From Dryococelus australis (lineage: Eukaryota; Arthropoda; Insecta; Phasmatodea; Phasmatidae), in the NCBI GenBank assembly GCA_029891345.1, contig CM057009.1, positions 91,497,416 through 91,561,415 on the forward strand: a stretch of 64,000 nucleotides of DNA, written 5' to 3'. The notes below the pieces were generated by a model. The model was not told the origin of the DNA. It did not search any database and saw nothing but the letters and a program-made list of their open reading frames with translations. Shown here piece by piece: positions 10,013 through 22,983 of this stretch (position 1 is its first letter; each line of letters opens with the position of its first letter). The position numbers and the translations under genes are program-made.

Positions 10013-13000
10013 TAGGGGTGTGTGGGAATGGATATTTTGTGCTCTGGAATTTTCGGGAGGGAAAAATTTTTTCCCTCTGGAAACGGGATGGGGTCAGGAA
10101 AAATATCATGTGTGTCAAAATGATAACTAGGTGTATTGACAATTCATTAAAAAAATAGCAAATTAAGCTTGTTAAATGTACCAGTAGGCCCCCTATATTT
10201 ATTTATTTTATAACTAGCACTTTATATTTCTTCCCTGTTTTGATGAAGAAATATTAGTTCTTCAACATGGTCTGTTGTGACCCTTTCTCTTTGCTCTGTG
10301 ACAATGTTGCCTGCAGAAGAGAACACCCTCTCACTGGAGGCCTCAGTAGCAGGGATTCACAAGTACTGTTGAGCCATCTTGGCCAAAAGCGGGAATGGTG
10401 ACTGGCTTTTTTCTTTCCACCACTTGAGTGGACAGTGTGTTCTTAATATTGTTGGGCTTTTAAGGTACTATTCTACTTTGTGATTTACTGTAGGCTGTTG
10501 CAATGAAGCCATTTCCTCAAATTCTGATCAAAATGATGCACTGGTACTGGCAGATTCCAAATCAGGAATGTGTTCTGGGAAAATTGAAGATAAAATGTAC
10601 TTATTACTATTAGGGCTTAAATAAACCTTTATCCAAATACAAACTTTTGCAGCATATTACATTTATAAATTATTTTAAAAATATTATGGAGATATGTATG
10701 AAAAAGGTGGACTGCAAAAAAATAGAAACTCCACTGAAATATTTGCAGTGTGCATCCATACATAGTATTACAAAATTTCTGTTTTTGAAAAAATTGCCTA
10801 ATTATGTAGATCAATAAAAGTGTTATTTGTTTTAAAAGTAACTTACCAATTTTGCATGCTCCTTGTGTGATTTTCGGCTTTAAGTGTTCCACTGCCAGCA
10901 GTTTTTGGTCTTGTGGTACAACAACACTTTCAAAACGTGGTTCCAGCAACATACCAGAGAAGTACATTTCTTTACGTTCATGCACAGGAAATCTTGCTTT
11001 AATGGAAAGCAAAAGTAGTTTGGCAAACTCAACATCTGAAGCAGGCAATTTGAGTGGTTAGCAATGTGCCTCTCCAATGAAGACTTAAGTAAGAACAGCA
11101 CTGGTATAACCATTGAAATTGTTGGTGTTTTGTCACCACAAAACTCTGTTGTAGCTTGATGCATGGGTTGTAAAATGTTAACATATCCTTCAACTAGTCG
11201 CCATTCTGAAACTGTCAGGTTATCAATTTTGTTTTGGAGAGAAATATTATAAGATATTGAAGCTTTGCAAACAAGTAGTCGTTCAAGCATAATATATTCG
11301 GAATTCCACCATGTTTCACAGTCTTGAATGAGTTGAAGCACAGGCTGGCCTAAAGATTCTTGGATCTTGTGCAACTCCTCAGAAGCTTTTGCACTATGCT
11401 TATAGTGTCCTATAAGGGAATGAACTTTTTTAAGCATGAGAGCCATTGCAGTAGTATTTTGCTTTGCATAATTTAGTGCAAGTTGCAGTGTATGGGCAAT
11501 CTTTATGGCACGCAAGGATACGGGATTAAAATGTTCCTCCCATTATCAGTGACAGCATAAAATGGAATGGATAAATTATTTAATTTCCACTCTTGTAATA
11601 TGTTGTTTATCCTTTCTCCAATTGCAGCTCCAGTGTGGCCACTTGGAAAGTGGTATCCACCCAAGCAATACTTCTTCAGGGAAAAAGACTCATCAATAAA
11701 ATGACAAGTGCTCGGAATGTAGGCAACATTGCTGCCTGATGTCCACATATCAAAGGTGAATGACATCGACAAAACAGAATCACATGCGGCAAGTGCTTGT
11801 GACATTTCTTCACTCAGTTTGCTTTAGTATTATTGTACAAATCAGGGATCACTTTACGAGAGAAGGTGGTACGTGAAGATACTTTTTACAGAGGCTGAGC
11901 AGTACCCACAACATTCTTAAACTTTCGGTTTTCCACTATACTGTACGGCAAAAAACCGTCTGCAATCCATTCACCAATAGCATTTGTGAGTTTGACAGCA
12001 CATGAATGATCAGAAGGCCATTTGATAGTTTCTTGCATTGTTAGCTGTTTGCTGCTGCCAGATTTCGTCACCAACTCTTCTGTTGTCACTTTTGCAATGG
12101 AAGCATGCTTTGGTTCATGAAAATATTTTTTTAATGCAAGATGTTGATTCAAGTGTCTCAGCAGCCCAGATGTGCTCCCATGCTTACATTTTAACACCTT
12201 CCTGCAAGATACACATCTAGCCAATGATTTGCTCTCTGGCAGACGTTCGTAGAACTTCCACACCTTTAATTTTTTAATGTTTACCGACTTATCTGAGTTT
12301 TTCACTTGCAACCTAACTACTACAATAACAACGTAAAGTAAGTTCAACTAAACAATATGCAAGAAAACAAACGTAAATCAATTTCTTGCTATACGCTAAA
12401 CAAGTACGCTTCGATTGGAGATAAGTGAAAAAAGTTTGCGCCTCAAAGAGTAAGGATTTCTTTAATTTGTTCTATGGTTTTTCTGAATAGCCCTAGTTGA
12501 AAACGTATGTCACGGGATTCAACACTCACTATGTCTAACATCTTTGACTGACCAAAATGTAAATATTGCATTAATGGCATTTATTTTAAGGTTGTATTCA
12601 ATTTTGACAAGAACAAAACTAATTTATTTAGCATTGTATTTAATAAATGTGTGTGTAATTGGTTTGATAAAATGGGGAATTCGTTAGTGTTTTTTATCAC
12701 TTATCATATGATCATTCACAAATGTTAAACTACCAATCATAATACTGACTTTCGGTTAGCGCGATCTTATATATATAGCATGCGTGTGAAAAAAAAAAAA
12801 GATACGTAAAGTTTATAAAATTATATTTACCGAAAGACGGAAAACAAATAGTGTACGTTAATGGTGTTTACATAAATGTGCAAACAGTTTAGAATAAATA
12901 TTTTTCAGAAAAAATGTAAATATGCAATTAGGTAAATAATGAGTTTATAAGATAGTAATTCAACGGAAAATACTAATTAAAAATTTGGAGAATACACACA

Positions 13001-13189
13001 AGAAATTGTTTAATCTTGACAGGAAGAGAAATATTGTATTTTCTGCTTATAGGAAACATTATCATTAGGAAAGTGCATTAAACACCATTTTCCCGAAAAT
13101 TTCGGAAGTCAGCTAATTATTGCCAGACATTTTGGGAAAGCCAGTTTCCCGACTTTTTTCCTGAAGGTTCGGGATCCCGCACATCCCTA
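10013..13189 (-). mobile_element. Complete hAT DNA transposon (about 3.2 kb)
   Basis: The left terminus TAGGGGTGTGTGGGAATGG and the inverted right terminus TAGGGATGTGCGGGATCCCG match in most positions and are flanked by an identical 8-bp duplication, GTTAAAAC. Subterminal regions share Gs and AAAATTTTC-type motifs (GGAATTTTCGGGAGGG left, CCCGAAAATTTCGG right). The minus strand encodes a BED-finger hAT transposase in order from BED to C-terminal dimerisation domain. The ends are well kept while the transposase carries frameshifts and stops, so the copy is inactive but could be mobilised only in trans. Confidence 0.9.
10222..12347 (-). pseudogene. hAT-family transposase (BED finger), broken
   Basis: The transposase would cut and paste the element by binding its ends. 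On the minus strand: a BED zinc finger at about 12265-12135 (VWKFYERLPESKSLARC, CRKV, then LLRHLNQH); the catalytic-fold start at 11805-11510 (FTFDMWTSGSNVAY, then HTGAAIGERI and AVTDNGRNI, the conserved DN region); a middle helical part at 11515-11050 with CETWWNSEYIMLERL; and a C-terminal hATC dimerisation domain at about 10440-10222 (CPLKWWKEK, LLAKMAQQYL, then SSERVFSSAGNIVTEQRERV) ending in TAA at 10224-10222. Frameshifts lie near 11880-11810 and 11510, and a stop lies in hATC (after QQYL), so no full protein can be made. Start position is uncertain. Confidence 0.88.
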
Positions 13190-13197
13190 GTTAAAAC
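13190..13197. repeat. hAT target-site duplication, right copy
   Basis: GTTAAAAC directly right of the right terminus, identical to the left copy at 10005-10012. Confidence 0.9.
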
Positions 13198-16100
13198 CTT
13201 TCCCAAAACACTTATGCCAGTACCGAAAACTCCAAGCCAGAAGCAGCAGGCGGCATTAAATGCCCTTTCATAGCTGAGGACATTCTGACCTGGAATCTTT
13301 CATGATACCAATTCAAAATTATCAAACATTATATCTGAAATTTAATTTACTAAAATCTTGAAACTGTAAATAATGGGCCTCCGCACAACAAGCACACATA
13401 GCGACTACAAATCAGCAATCATGAAAATCGGACACTGGGCATATGTGAGTAAAATCTGAAACTTCTAACTACAAAAAATTTAAGGCGGATTCTGCCACTA
13501 TGATCATACAACATTTCTACAATGAAATCCCCAGCGAAAAGTTTGCTACACACTGCGCCCGTCCATCTGTTATGACTCACCTAGAATGTGTCGTGTAGGT
13601 TCCCATACTGAACTGCAGTAAATTCATAACCACAAAACATGGAAAGATAAGCCCATCACAGACAGATGTCAACTCAGCGGGCCGACCAGCAGAAAACCTC
13701 TCACACGTTGCGTCTACATCATTTCAACCTGTTTCATCCAAGTATGGAGGCTAATATATGAACTGGCGGAGAGTTGTGGCCTCTGGAGGCTGAAGAAGGA
13801 AGAGAAGGGGAATGCAGGGGTTTATATAGACATAGGTAGGGGTGGCAAATTAGGGGATGAGGGGAGAAATGGAAGGAAAACTTAGGTGCGGGAATGAGTT
13901 GGCTGAGGAGTATGCCGCATAGCCAGCAAACTGTTTCGATTGATTGGAGACAGAATAAATGTTGCAACAAAACAATGACAATTTTCGGTAAAGTGCCTCC
14001 ATGAACCTGGTGGTGGGCAAGGCCTTATTTTATTATAGCTGGCATCATGTGACCCTTCTACTATTGCAATAACTTCATTGCCCTTACTTCCTTTGGTAAT
14101 CTTGACACCAGGTATCACTGTAACAATGTTCTCACTTCCCAGTCAACTATGTGGTGTCATGGGATGGTGGTCAGGGCACTTTTGTGCCTTCACCGCTATG
14201 CTGTCATCTTTGTCAGTCAATGGATGTCCAGTACCTTTTTATAAGTTATGAGTAACCCTCCATTGGAGGCTTTTGTTAGATGTTCTCAAGTTAATGGCAT
14301 ATTTGCTGTGGCATGAGCTAGTGTTTCACTATTAATAAAAATGATAGTTAATAATATGACACATATTTTGAACATAGCAGCATGTCATTGGACTTTATTT
14401 TGTTATGTACCAGTAAATATTATTTTGTTGTACATAACATTGTAACTGTTTAGGTAGGGTTCGTGAATTTTTCATTAAACTGTGACTGTTCAAGTAAAAC
14501 TTATACATGTTATATTTCTTGTTTTTTAATTTTGTGCAGTTTGAGAACAAAGTCTTTGCGTATGCAATATTTAGTTGATTTTATCATAAAAATAAGATTA
14601 TCCAAATAGTGCTCGTTCATGGTATGTATATGTTCCCCCACCCCATATAGCAGTGGTGATTCATTCACGTAGGAAAAATTCATTGAATAAATTTGCTACT
14701 TGTAATTGTTAAAACAAATTAATATAACTAATTTAGTTCTATGTTTTTGTTAAATAAATTCATGCTTTGTGTAACATTAGGATGGATATTGCATGTACAA
14801 ATACACGATCCTTTCATTTTTCTCTGTATATGTAATTTATAATATTGTAAATATATTTAATTGTAAATGAACAATAACTAAATTTAATTTTTAGTTTATT
14901 TATAATGCTATAAAATAACATGTAGCTATTTTTTACAGCATTAAATTACGTGTCTCTAATATTAACGTCTTGTTATTCTCATCAGTCTCAATTATAATTA
15001 CAGTCATTATGACAGTATATATGGTTACAGTTACTATCAAATGGGGATATTTAGCCTATTTGGTTAACTTTGATTAAAAATTAAACAAATGTGGCAGGAC
15101 ATCTTGGAATGTTTGTAGTGTGTTCATATTGTCATTTTATTTTATTAAGTTTATTTTAAATGAAAAACAGTAAAATACCACTGCTGACAACATTAATGTC
15201 TTTAAAAAATTGTACTAAGTAGTTTTTGTTATTTCGGGGGTCATTGAAACCTCCTGATGTGGATACATTGACCAAAAGCACTTGAATTGTTGGTATTTTA
15301 TTGAGTGGTCAAAGTATCTCCTTACAGGAAATAACATCGACCACTAAAGAAATCTCCATCCAAAACCTATTACAATATTAGAAATATAATATTGTTAACT
15401 TTTAGATTGGCAGCCCCAAAGGTCAATCCATAGTTTTATGAAGATTCAACACACACTTACAATATTTTCAATGTAATAATATAATTGAAAGTATCCCCCA
15501 TTAATGGTACTTAATTCACACTCATTATTTACACATATTCTATCTCTATTGCCATACTTCTAAATGTCTGTCACTCATGCATCCAGTCCAATAGGCCCAC
15601 TCATCAGTCTCACTTTCCTCTGTACCGATGCTCACACTCCGCAAACTTCACTCATGCTGGTCACTTTGTCATCACTTATCCCTTTGCTGGCTCATCGCTT
15701 TGCTGTTTTCACACACCTAGCACTTATGGCCAGACTATACTCCAAACTCTATAGACTGTCGATTCGGATACCCGTTATGGCTTAAAATAGACCAACTGAC
15801 CTGGTCCAGAAGGTTCCTCACACCACGAGTCTTGCTGAGAGAGGCTATGGTAATGACTATAATATTCTTGCAATTATAACTTGAGAAATTCAATCTGCTG
15901 AAGGACTGCAGCATACCTTCAAAAAGCTCAATGCTTTACTCAGGTTACCAGTAATGCCCTTGACAGACTGCTTTGCATACATAAGTGAGATGGCATAAGA
16001 GAAGCAATGCAGAGCAGCAAGCATGTAACACTGCTACCCCTCAAGTCTGTACGCGACAAACTCTGCAACGTCCGGACCATTGTAGAATGTCAGTCAGTCT

Positions 16101-16309
16101 AGGCTTTGCCGCAGAGCCTTTGCGAGCGACAAATCCAAAATACCACATAATTGATCTTCATGATTCTGTTCATCTATTTGTGTAGCTTCGGGCAGTACCC
16201 TTTTCACCTCTGCGGGTTGTCTGCCACACCAGTTTGCCTTCTTGAAATTCCTTGCTCAACCTTCTCCTGTTTTACTGTATCTTCATACTGTCACTATTCA
16301 TTCTGAAGT
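13198..16309. other. Unassigned interval
   Basis: Right flank of the hAT insertion. It is moderately complex to about 14200, then strongly AT-rich. Short frames (for example 15564-15785 plus) show no known domain. Around 14403-14440 short complementary stretches (TTATGTAC and GTACATAA) could form a hairpin. No gene, RNA or element end was recognised. Confidence 0.5.
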
Positions 16310-16685
16310 GCTATCAAGCAAAATCAGGAATACCAGCCAAACTAGTATATGATGTAATTCACTTGCATAATCTACGTAAACAGCTTCCTCTTTTGTCGGT
16401 CAACCAAACAGCAGGTCACTAGGGTAGCGTAACTCTCTCCCAAACAACATTCTTGATGAGGTTACCATTGTAGACTTGTGAATTGCTGGGTGGTAACTAG
16501 GGATATACAAAACCTTTCAATCCCAGTACATTTGGTTGACTACCACAAATATTGACAAGTACTGCTCTGGAGCGTGGTTGAGCCTCTTGAACACAGCAGC
16601 ATTGAAATGATGTCCCTAATCAAAATGGAGTTGTAGTGGCACCCCAGATCTCAAGAAGATATGCTCTACAAGTTGTTATTATATG
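16310..16685 (-). pseudogene. Ty3/gypsy integrase fragment
   Basis: The minus strand encodes the second half of a retroelement integrase core: VEHIFLRSGVPLQLHFD (the usual region before the second catalytic Asp, here followed by a stop), NAAVFKRL, YHPAIHKSTMVTSSRMLFG and RELRYPSDLLFG. The last two match the typical '[23 protein letters not shown]' region of gypsy integrases. Stops interrupt it (after HFD and LLFG). No LTR, RT or RNase H lies next to it, so it is an isolated relic, different in sequence from the integrases of elements B, E and F. Confidence 0.75.
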
Positions 16686-16689
16686 ATTT

Positions 16690-16725
16690 ATGGTTCTTTC
16701 ATACCTTAATGGTATGAAAGACCAT
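16690..16725. repeat. Perfectly looped hairpin
   Basis: Arms ATGGTTCTTTCATACC (16690-16705) and GGTATGAAAGACCAT (16711-16725) pair with one bulged base around a TTAAT loop. It lies directly upstream (minus strand) of the integrase fragment. It could be an internal palindrome of a small inserted element. Confidence 0.7.
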
Positions 16726-16739
16726 TAAGTATGTTGGTA

Positions 16740-19700
16740 AATACCAACAGCATAAAATATCTCAGTGTTTGATAAAGCATAGTGTTTAATTTACTTTTTT
16801 GGACATCTATAGCAAACTGCTATACAAAATTTTGAATGCATATTATTAGAGGTAGATTGTGTAGCTGTTTTCATGGCAAAAATCAACCTCAAGAATTTGA
16901 GTGAAATAAGGAAATTAATTTGATGTATATTTCTTTACTGCTAGGAAAACCAACAAATAAAGTTCTTGGTACTACATCTCATGCATATTTCTTTGTTTTC
17001 TGTGTACATACTACTGTATGAAATGTGATGTTGCAATAAAACATATTTTAAAGACAACTTACAGAATTCCTTTAAAAACTATACAAATAGAAGTCACTGC
17101 ATTAACATTTTAGTATGATAATGTAGCTTGGAGAAACAACTGTCTCTCAAAGTTTAATTTTCAGTGTCTTAAATCACTTTGGTCCATATGGAATTGTATC
17201 TGGATGGCTTTATTTTTTTTTTAATTTGTAGCTTCTTTAGAAGAAAAGTTTTTTAAGTTGGGACATTCAATAGAAATTCTCATTAAATTGTAGAGGGTAG
17301 CAGTTTTCAGCCTGTTCTGGTTGTCAGTTTTAACTCTCTTCATGGTAGAAAAAGCCCTCTCTACCTTCGCATTTCAGACAGTAACGAGTCTCAGAATGTA
17401 CATAATGTGCACCAAATTTGGAAAATGTTGGCATCCAGCAAAGCAGTGTTGCCATGGGAAAGGTACTGGTTTGTAAGATGATAAAGAAAGCTCAGTTTCT
17501 GCATATATCTATGTTTGGTGGAATGCGCAGGATTAGTTAACTCAGTTTTATTTAAACAATGCGCCAACATTGAGTGTCATGTGCTGAACATAACTGCTAC
17601 ATCATCGAAATTTGTGATCTAAAATCTAATTTGCATTACATTGAATGAATTTGGCATTGCAAATTGTGATGCGATACCACTTAAAATGCACACTGGTAGA
17701 GGATAACAGTAAAATATGGCTTTATTGAAAAGTTGTTAATATTATAAACATTACTTGGGGGATCTTTAAAAGGGTTAACAGAATGTCAGCTAATTAATTA
17801 TAACAATGTATAATACCACAGGACTGTCTGATTATAACCTTATTGGAGAGTTTCCACCTTATTCATATTGGCGTAGGTGATTTAGGTGGCAGTTAGCAAC
17901 GACCAGATACACCCATCTCCAGACGTTCTCATGGTTTGATGCCCCGACGACAAAATATCCATTTCTTAGGGATACACTGTTCTATATTGGGCACACTGTG
18001 CAAGTTTACAGCCCCGTTTACTGGCTGGTGGAGGGGATTTTCGCTTTGAATTTTGCAAGGTATTTCCGCTATCACTGCTCATGTCCTGGATTAAGTTTTG
18101 AAGGTGTGATAAGGCAGACTATCCAGCCAAGGCCTTATCTAAGTTTATAACATCACCCCGAATGTTAACCAGCGAGATACGATCATCTCACCTGAAAGTC
18201 AGTGTGGATTTTGAAAGATAATTTTGAGTTGCATTGTTCTTTGTATGGCAGTAGGAATATGGATCAGGGTGAAGCAGTCATCGCTACAGTAGGAATTTGT
18301 TAAAAGAAGTTATTGCAGATGGAAAAGGTATAAGGAACTGCCAACTGCTGCTGCCTTACAGTTCTCAGTCAAATCCTGAGTGGCCCCTGAACTTGAATTC
18401 CTCTGGGTGTGCAGAGTCTTCCACATGAGTAAGGCAGATGCCCCATGGGTGGTTCACAAACGTGTCAACCTTTCTTGAGGTTGTGAGTTCCTAACCACTA
18501 TGTGGCATGTAGATTGTTTCTTGTACGGAATGAAGAAAACAAAATATCATTAATCATAATGAAAATAGAAAAATATTATACACTGAAATGAATTTAAATT
18601 GTGTAAGCTAACTGCTCCCCTGGTACATTAGTTGCATTGTTATTATTTACATAAATGACAGTTCCTGGAAAGTAAATATATGAGAAGTGTGACAATATTA
18701 CATAGTGAGTGGTATGTGATGTCACAGTGGTAGGATAGAGATAGGATGGTATCGAAACATAGCATGTTATTAAATTAATTATTTAAACTTACATCAATTA
18801 CAAAAATAAACTTAAGCTGCAGCTGCTTTTCTACTATATTTCAATACATAAGACGGTAATGGAAGGGATACTTGAGTCAACATAATATTATTAATTGTAT
18901 TCTAATATACATTAGCAGCTAAACATAGCAAGACAAATGTTAAAAGAAATAAATGGTACGTATTTTACAATAAACATATGTCAATAATAGCTGATGATAT
19001 TTATAAAAATGTGTAAAATTCTATATTTTTTTACAATAATATCAATTGTAAATTACAATGATAAGAATGTCTATTCAAAGCAGTTTTAAAATCGAAAAGA
19101 TTATGAAGACAAAGGAAAAGTTATACACCAATGCTTGTAACTAGAAAAACAAAATTTATTTTATTTTTGAAAATTCACCTTCTTAACTAACAACTTCTAA
19201 GAATAAATTAACACATTGTAAAAGTCGCAATCATAAAATGGAGATGCCTTATTTATAACACTTTTCTGCATTGTGACAAGAAACAATCCAACAAATCCAA
19301 TTACTTTATTTAAAACTAAGTAGTGCATCGTTCAACGCATAATAAAGAGACATGGTAATAAATAATTAATCTTGTTACCAATGCCCTGCATAATTAAGTA
19401 AAATGAAGTGTTTCGATGCCGTCAGTGGAACACTGATAACGGCACCACGCAAAAATTACTACTGCAAAATTAACGTAAAATTAAACATTAATTAAAAGTT
19501 TTTCAAGTAATGTAAAATCATTCTTTTGGGGTTTAAAAGTGTTTTATGTACATACTTTCTCTTTCAGGATCCTTAAATACTGTGCTAAATTTTTAAAGAG
19601 GCTATAAAAATTATTGCCGTATAATTTTTATAGCATCATTTTGAGTATATGTAATTTATATTGCACTTTGTGCAGATTGTCATGTATTTTCAAAGGGTTA

Positions 19701-19890
19701 CATGTACAATTTCACCTATATAATTTTGAATGAGAGATATTCTGTTTTTTGCGGGCAGGGGTCAACTCCTGCTACCTCCATTTCATTCTGGAACCGGCAG
19801 GCAGTAGGGCAGGTCGCATCACGTGGCCTGGGGGTGAAGCAACTTTTTCAACCGATCACTTTAACTGCAATGCAAAGGGGCTACTATAAA
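16740..19890. other. Unassigned AT-rich interval
   Basis: About 3 kb with no convincing coding frame. A less AT-rich patch at 17860-18520 may be a transposon fragment, but neither domain nor terminus could be recognised. The rest is AT-rich, low in structure. Confidence 0.5.
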
Positions 19891-20247
19891 TTTTAGTATG
19901 GGAAAATTTAGTATAAGAGGACAGAAAATGTGGACAATAGGTAGAACTCGCGAAAACAGAGTAACGTTTATTTCTATGTAGTTGAAATGTGAGCACATAG
20001 TAGAGGTATTTGTCCGGGGACCACCAATAGGCCTGGTGAGTAAAAGGGAAATTGAACCTGGAATATAAATTTTAGCATGGGAAAATTTAGTACGAGAGGA
20101 CACAAATGTGGATGATAGGTAGAACTCGCAAAAACAGAGTAATGTTCAGTTCTATGCAGTTGAAATGTGAGCACATAGTAGACGTATTTGCCCGGGGACC
20201 ACCAATAGGCCTGGTGAGTAAAAGGGAAATTGAACCGGGAATATTTC
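19891..20247 (+). repeat. 179-bp tandem duplication at the start of element F pol
   Basis: Copy 1 (19891-20069) and copy 2 (20070-about 20247) align with few differences; both contain TGTGAGCACATAGTAGA and CCACCAATAGGCCTGGTGAG. The repeated segment encodes the region just before the reverse transcriptase. The two copies have diverged by scattered substitutions, so the duplication is not very recent. Confidence 0.9.
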
Positions 20248-22105
20248 TGGTAGAGTCCTTGACAACAGTAAGAAAGGGAAAATGCATGACTAGTGTAGTA
20301 AACACAACAGGCAAGCCAAAAACAGAGAAAGTGCCTGAACTACTTCTAGAGGAAAATACACGTTGGGGACGAGAAAGGGAAAGTATGTATGGCTCAAAAA
20401 GAGGGCGTAGACCGACTAGCAAGGCTAGATGGCAAGTTAAGATTAGACTACTTAAACGTGGACAAACAAAAAAATATTTGTAGGATATGTCACAGATATA
20501 ATCACATATTCTATTTAGAAGATGAGTTAAAAGTAACCAGTATAATGTAACACACAATTTCCTTAACTAAAACTGTACAGGTTACATGAGGTGCATAAAG
20601 AGGAGGTAGAAAGACAAGTGCTGACATGCTAGAGAACTATATAATTAAGCCCAGCACTAGTCCATGGAATAGGTCCATATTAGTGATTCCAAAAAAGTAG
20701 ATGCATTGGAAACCCAAATTTAGAGTGTGCCTGGATTTTTGCAAACTTAATGAATGCACCATAGAAGGTGACACATTTCTGATCCCACAGATCGCTGACA
20801 TATTGGACCAATTAGGCTAGTTGAAATATTTGACAATGTTAGATATGGTATCAACATATAATCAGTGCCCTATAAAAGAGTAAGATCAATAAAAAATCAC
20901 GTTTAGTATGCCAACAGGACACTATGAATTCAAAAGTTTATGCTTTGGGCTAAAAGGAACATCAGCCAGATTCCTGAGGCTGATGACCATGGTATTATCT
21001 GGCTTACAAGGCATCAAATGCCTAGTTTACCTTGAAGATGTGATAGTGTATGCCAGTTATTAGAAATACACAATAATAAGTTAGCAGAAGTATTAGACTG
21101 ACTAAAACAAAATAATCCGAAACTCCAACCCGATAAATGTGAGTTTGTGAGAAAAGTATTTGTGTACCTAGGGCATGTAGTAATGGAAAACAGGGTCAGG
21201 TCAGACCCCAAGGAATGTTGAGAAAATATTTAATTTTCCTACTCCGCAGATAAGTAAACAGTTGAAAGCGTACTTAAGAATTAGTAGTTATTATAGGAGG
21301 TTTATTGAAGGCTTCAGGCAGGTAGCGAAATCACTCCACAAATTATTTTAAAAATGAGTGGCATATGAATGAGGGCAGAATAGGAACACTCATTTAGGGA
21401 ATGTAAGAGGATATTGGCTACAAAACCGATTTTGCAGTATCCAGATTTCAACAAGCCCTTTATACTAACCACAGATGCGAGTCACGAAGCCATTGGGGCA
21501 GTACTATCTCAAGGAGAGCTAGGGAGAGATCTTCCAATTGCATGCGCAACCAGGACACTTAGCAGTGCCAAGCAAAACTATAGCACAATAGAGCGTTAGC
21601 TGTTAGCAATTGTATGTGCAGTGAAATATTATAGGAATTATGTACTAGGAAGAAAATGCACAGTTTGCACAGATTACTATCCATTGACAGATATTCAGTG
21701 TAAAAGACCCATCCTCGAGACTGATGCGATGGTGAATTTAGTTATCAGAGTATAATTATAAAATCAAATACCGGAAAGGAAGCACAATAGCACACCCTGA
21801 TAGACTAAGCAGGAGTAACGTGGCCGAGAATACCATAGGGATGATAGACGATAGGCAGGTAGTAGACCTACCTGAGATAGTAGAAAAAGAGCATGTGTTA
21901 AAATTAATGCATGACAGTCCATTAGGGTGCTATCAAGGGATTAAGGTTTATTAAAATGTACCACAAATAGTCTAACATGAAGGAAGATGTAGAAAATCAC
22001 ATTAAACATTGTACGAGCTGCCAGAAAAATAAAATAATGCAGTGTAAAACAAAAATGCTGTTAGTAATCACCATCACTTCAGAGGTGGCATTTGAGAATT
22101 ATTAT

Positions 22106-22109
<4 letters not shown>

Positions 22110-22155
<46 letters not shown>
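22110..22155. repeat. (TA)n microsatellite inside the integrase
   Basis: About 46 bp of TA lies between the codons for SEVAFEN and the LTVTTEGHK stretch, which is where the first catalytic Asp region (D-I/V-G-P) of the integrase should be. A residual TACGACATT follows the repeat. Confidence 0.9.
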
Positions 22156-22159
<4 letters not shown>

Positions 22160-22167
22160 TACGACAT

Positions 22168-22851
22168 TTGACAGTCACGACTGAGGGTCATAAATATTTG
22201 TTGACTGTTCAGGATGATTTTATGAAATACACGTTAGCATTTCCAATAGTCCAGCAAAATGCTGAAACTATACCAAAAAATTTTATAAAGCAAATAGTAT
22301 TAAGATATGGCATACCAAATAGCATCCTAATAGACCAAGGGGTGAATTTTTATGAATTAAGTAATGCAAAAAGTTTGCTGAATGCTAAAAGTAAAAAACT
22401 GTACACCACCAGTTACCAACCAAAATTCAATGGGGTATTAGAATGCTGCCATTGCACGTTAGTGGAGTATTTGAGACACTACATTGCAGGAGATCATTCT
22501 AACTGGCATGATTGGATTCCATTCACAATCTTTGTATACAGCGTGTCATCTTTTTTGGCAACAGGCTATATACCGTATGAATTGTTATTTTGCAGAAAGT
22601 CAAACATACTGGGTATTGTTCAGAAAAGGGTGACTTGCCCAAGTAATCATTATGATGACTATGTAAAAGGGCAAAAAATAAAGCTGCAGACAGGTTACGA
22701 GTTGGCACAAGTAGAACTAATGGGAAATAAAGAAAGGAATAAGGAAAACTATGACACGTCTAGTCACGTGCCAATATTTAAATCAGGGGACATGGTATTG
22801 CCATATGATGAGTCAGTGAGATGTGGGCACAGTAAGAAATTAAGCAGCTAG
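22168..22851 (+). pseudogene. Integrase core and C-terminal region of element F (open 227 codons)
   Basis: This is the longest open stretch of the element F pol. It starts just after the TA repeat (LTVTTEGHKYLLTVQDDF), carries the second catalytic Asp in ILIDQGVNF, the catalytic Glu in NGVLECCHCTLVEYL, and the usual PFTIFVYSVSS and GYIPYELLFCRKS segments, then an SH3-like/GPY tail beginning SGDMVL. The first catalytic Asp lies in the damaged region before it. The frame ends at a stop after KKLSS, after which WVDPYQIIEVDG continues the tail. There is no start codon that must be used; it is an internal part of a polyprotein. Confidence 0.75.
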
Positions 22852-22983
22852 TGGGTAGACCCATACCAAATAATTGAAGTAGATGGAGTAAACTGTAGGT
22901 TATAATTAAGGAAAAATAAAATGTTGAAAGTGCATGCAAACAGATTGAAATAATTATTAAAAAAATATATTTTCTAAGGAAAA

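Larger units (their letters stand above)
20070..22960 (+). pseudogene. pol: Element F: 17.6/297/gypsy-like pol relic
   Basis: Domains in order: a pre-RT linker (20180-20480; EPGIFLVESLTTVRKGKC, VNTTGK, VPELLLEE); reverse transcriptase (20700-21330; FRVCLDFCKLNE, YLTMLDMVSTYNQ, CFGLKGTSARF, and a catalytic box altered to YLED); RNase H (21414-21840; FILTTDASHEAIGAVLSQ, AHPDRLSRS); integrase zinc region (21880-22050; HCTSCQKNK); integrase core (22110-22851) and C-terminal tail to LKVHANRLK (about 22951). Such a polyprotein copies RNA to DNA and inserts it. Many stops and shifts make it dead, though the integrase stretch is still long and open. No LTRs of its own were found. Closest by style to insect gypsy/17.6 elements. 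Confidence 0.8.

Noticed and set aside
16497..16515. TAGGGATATACAAAACC as a hAT terminus
   Set aside because: It lies inside the coding sequence of the integrase fragment, and no matching inverted end or 8-bp duplication was seen.
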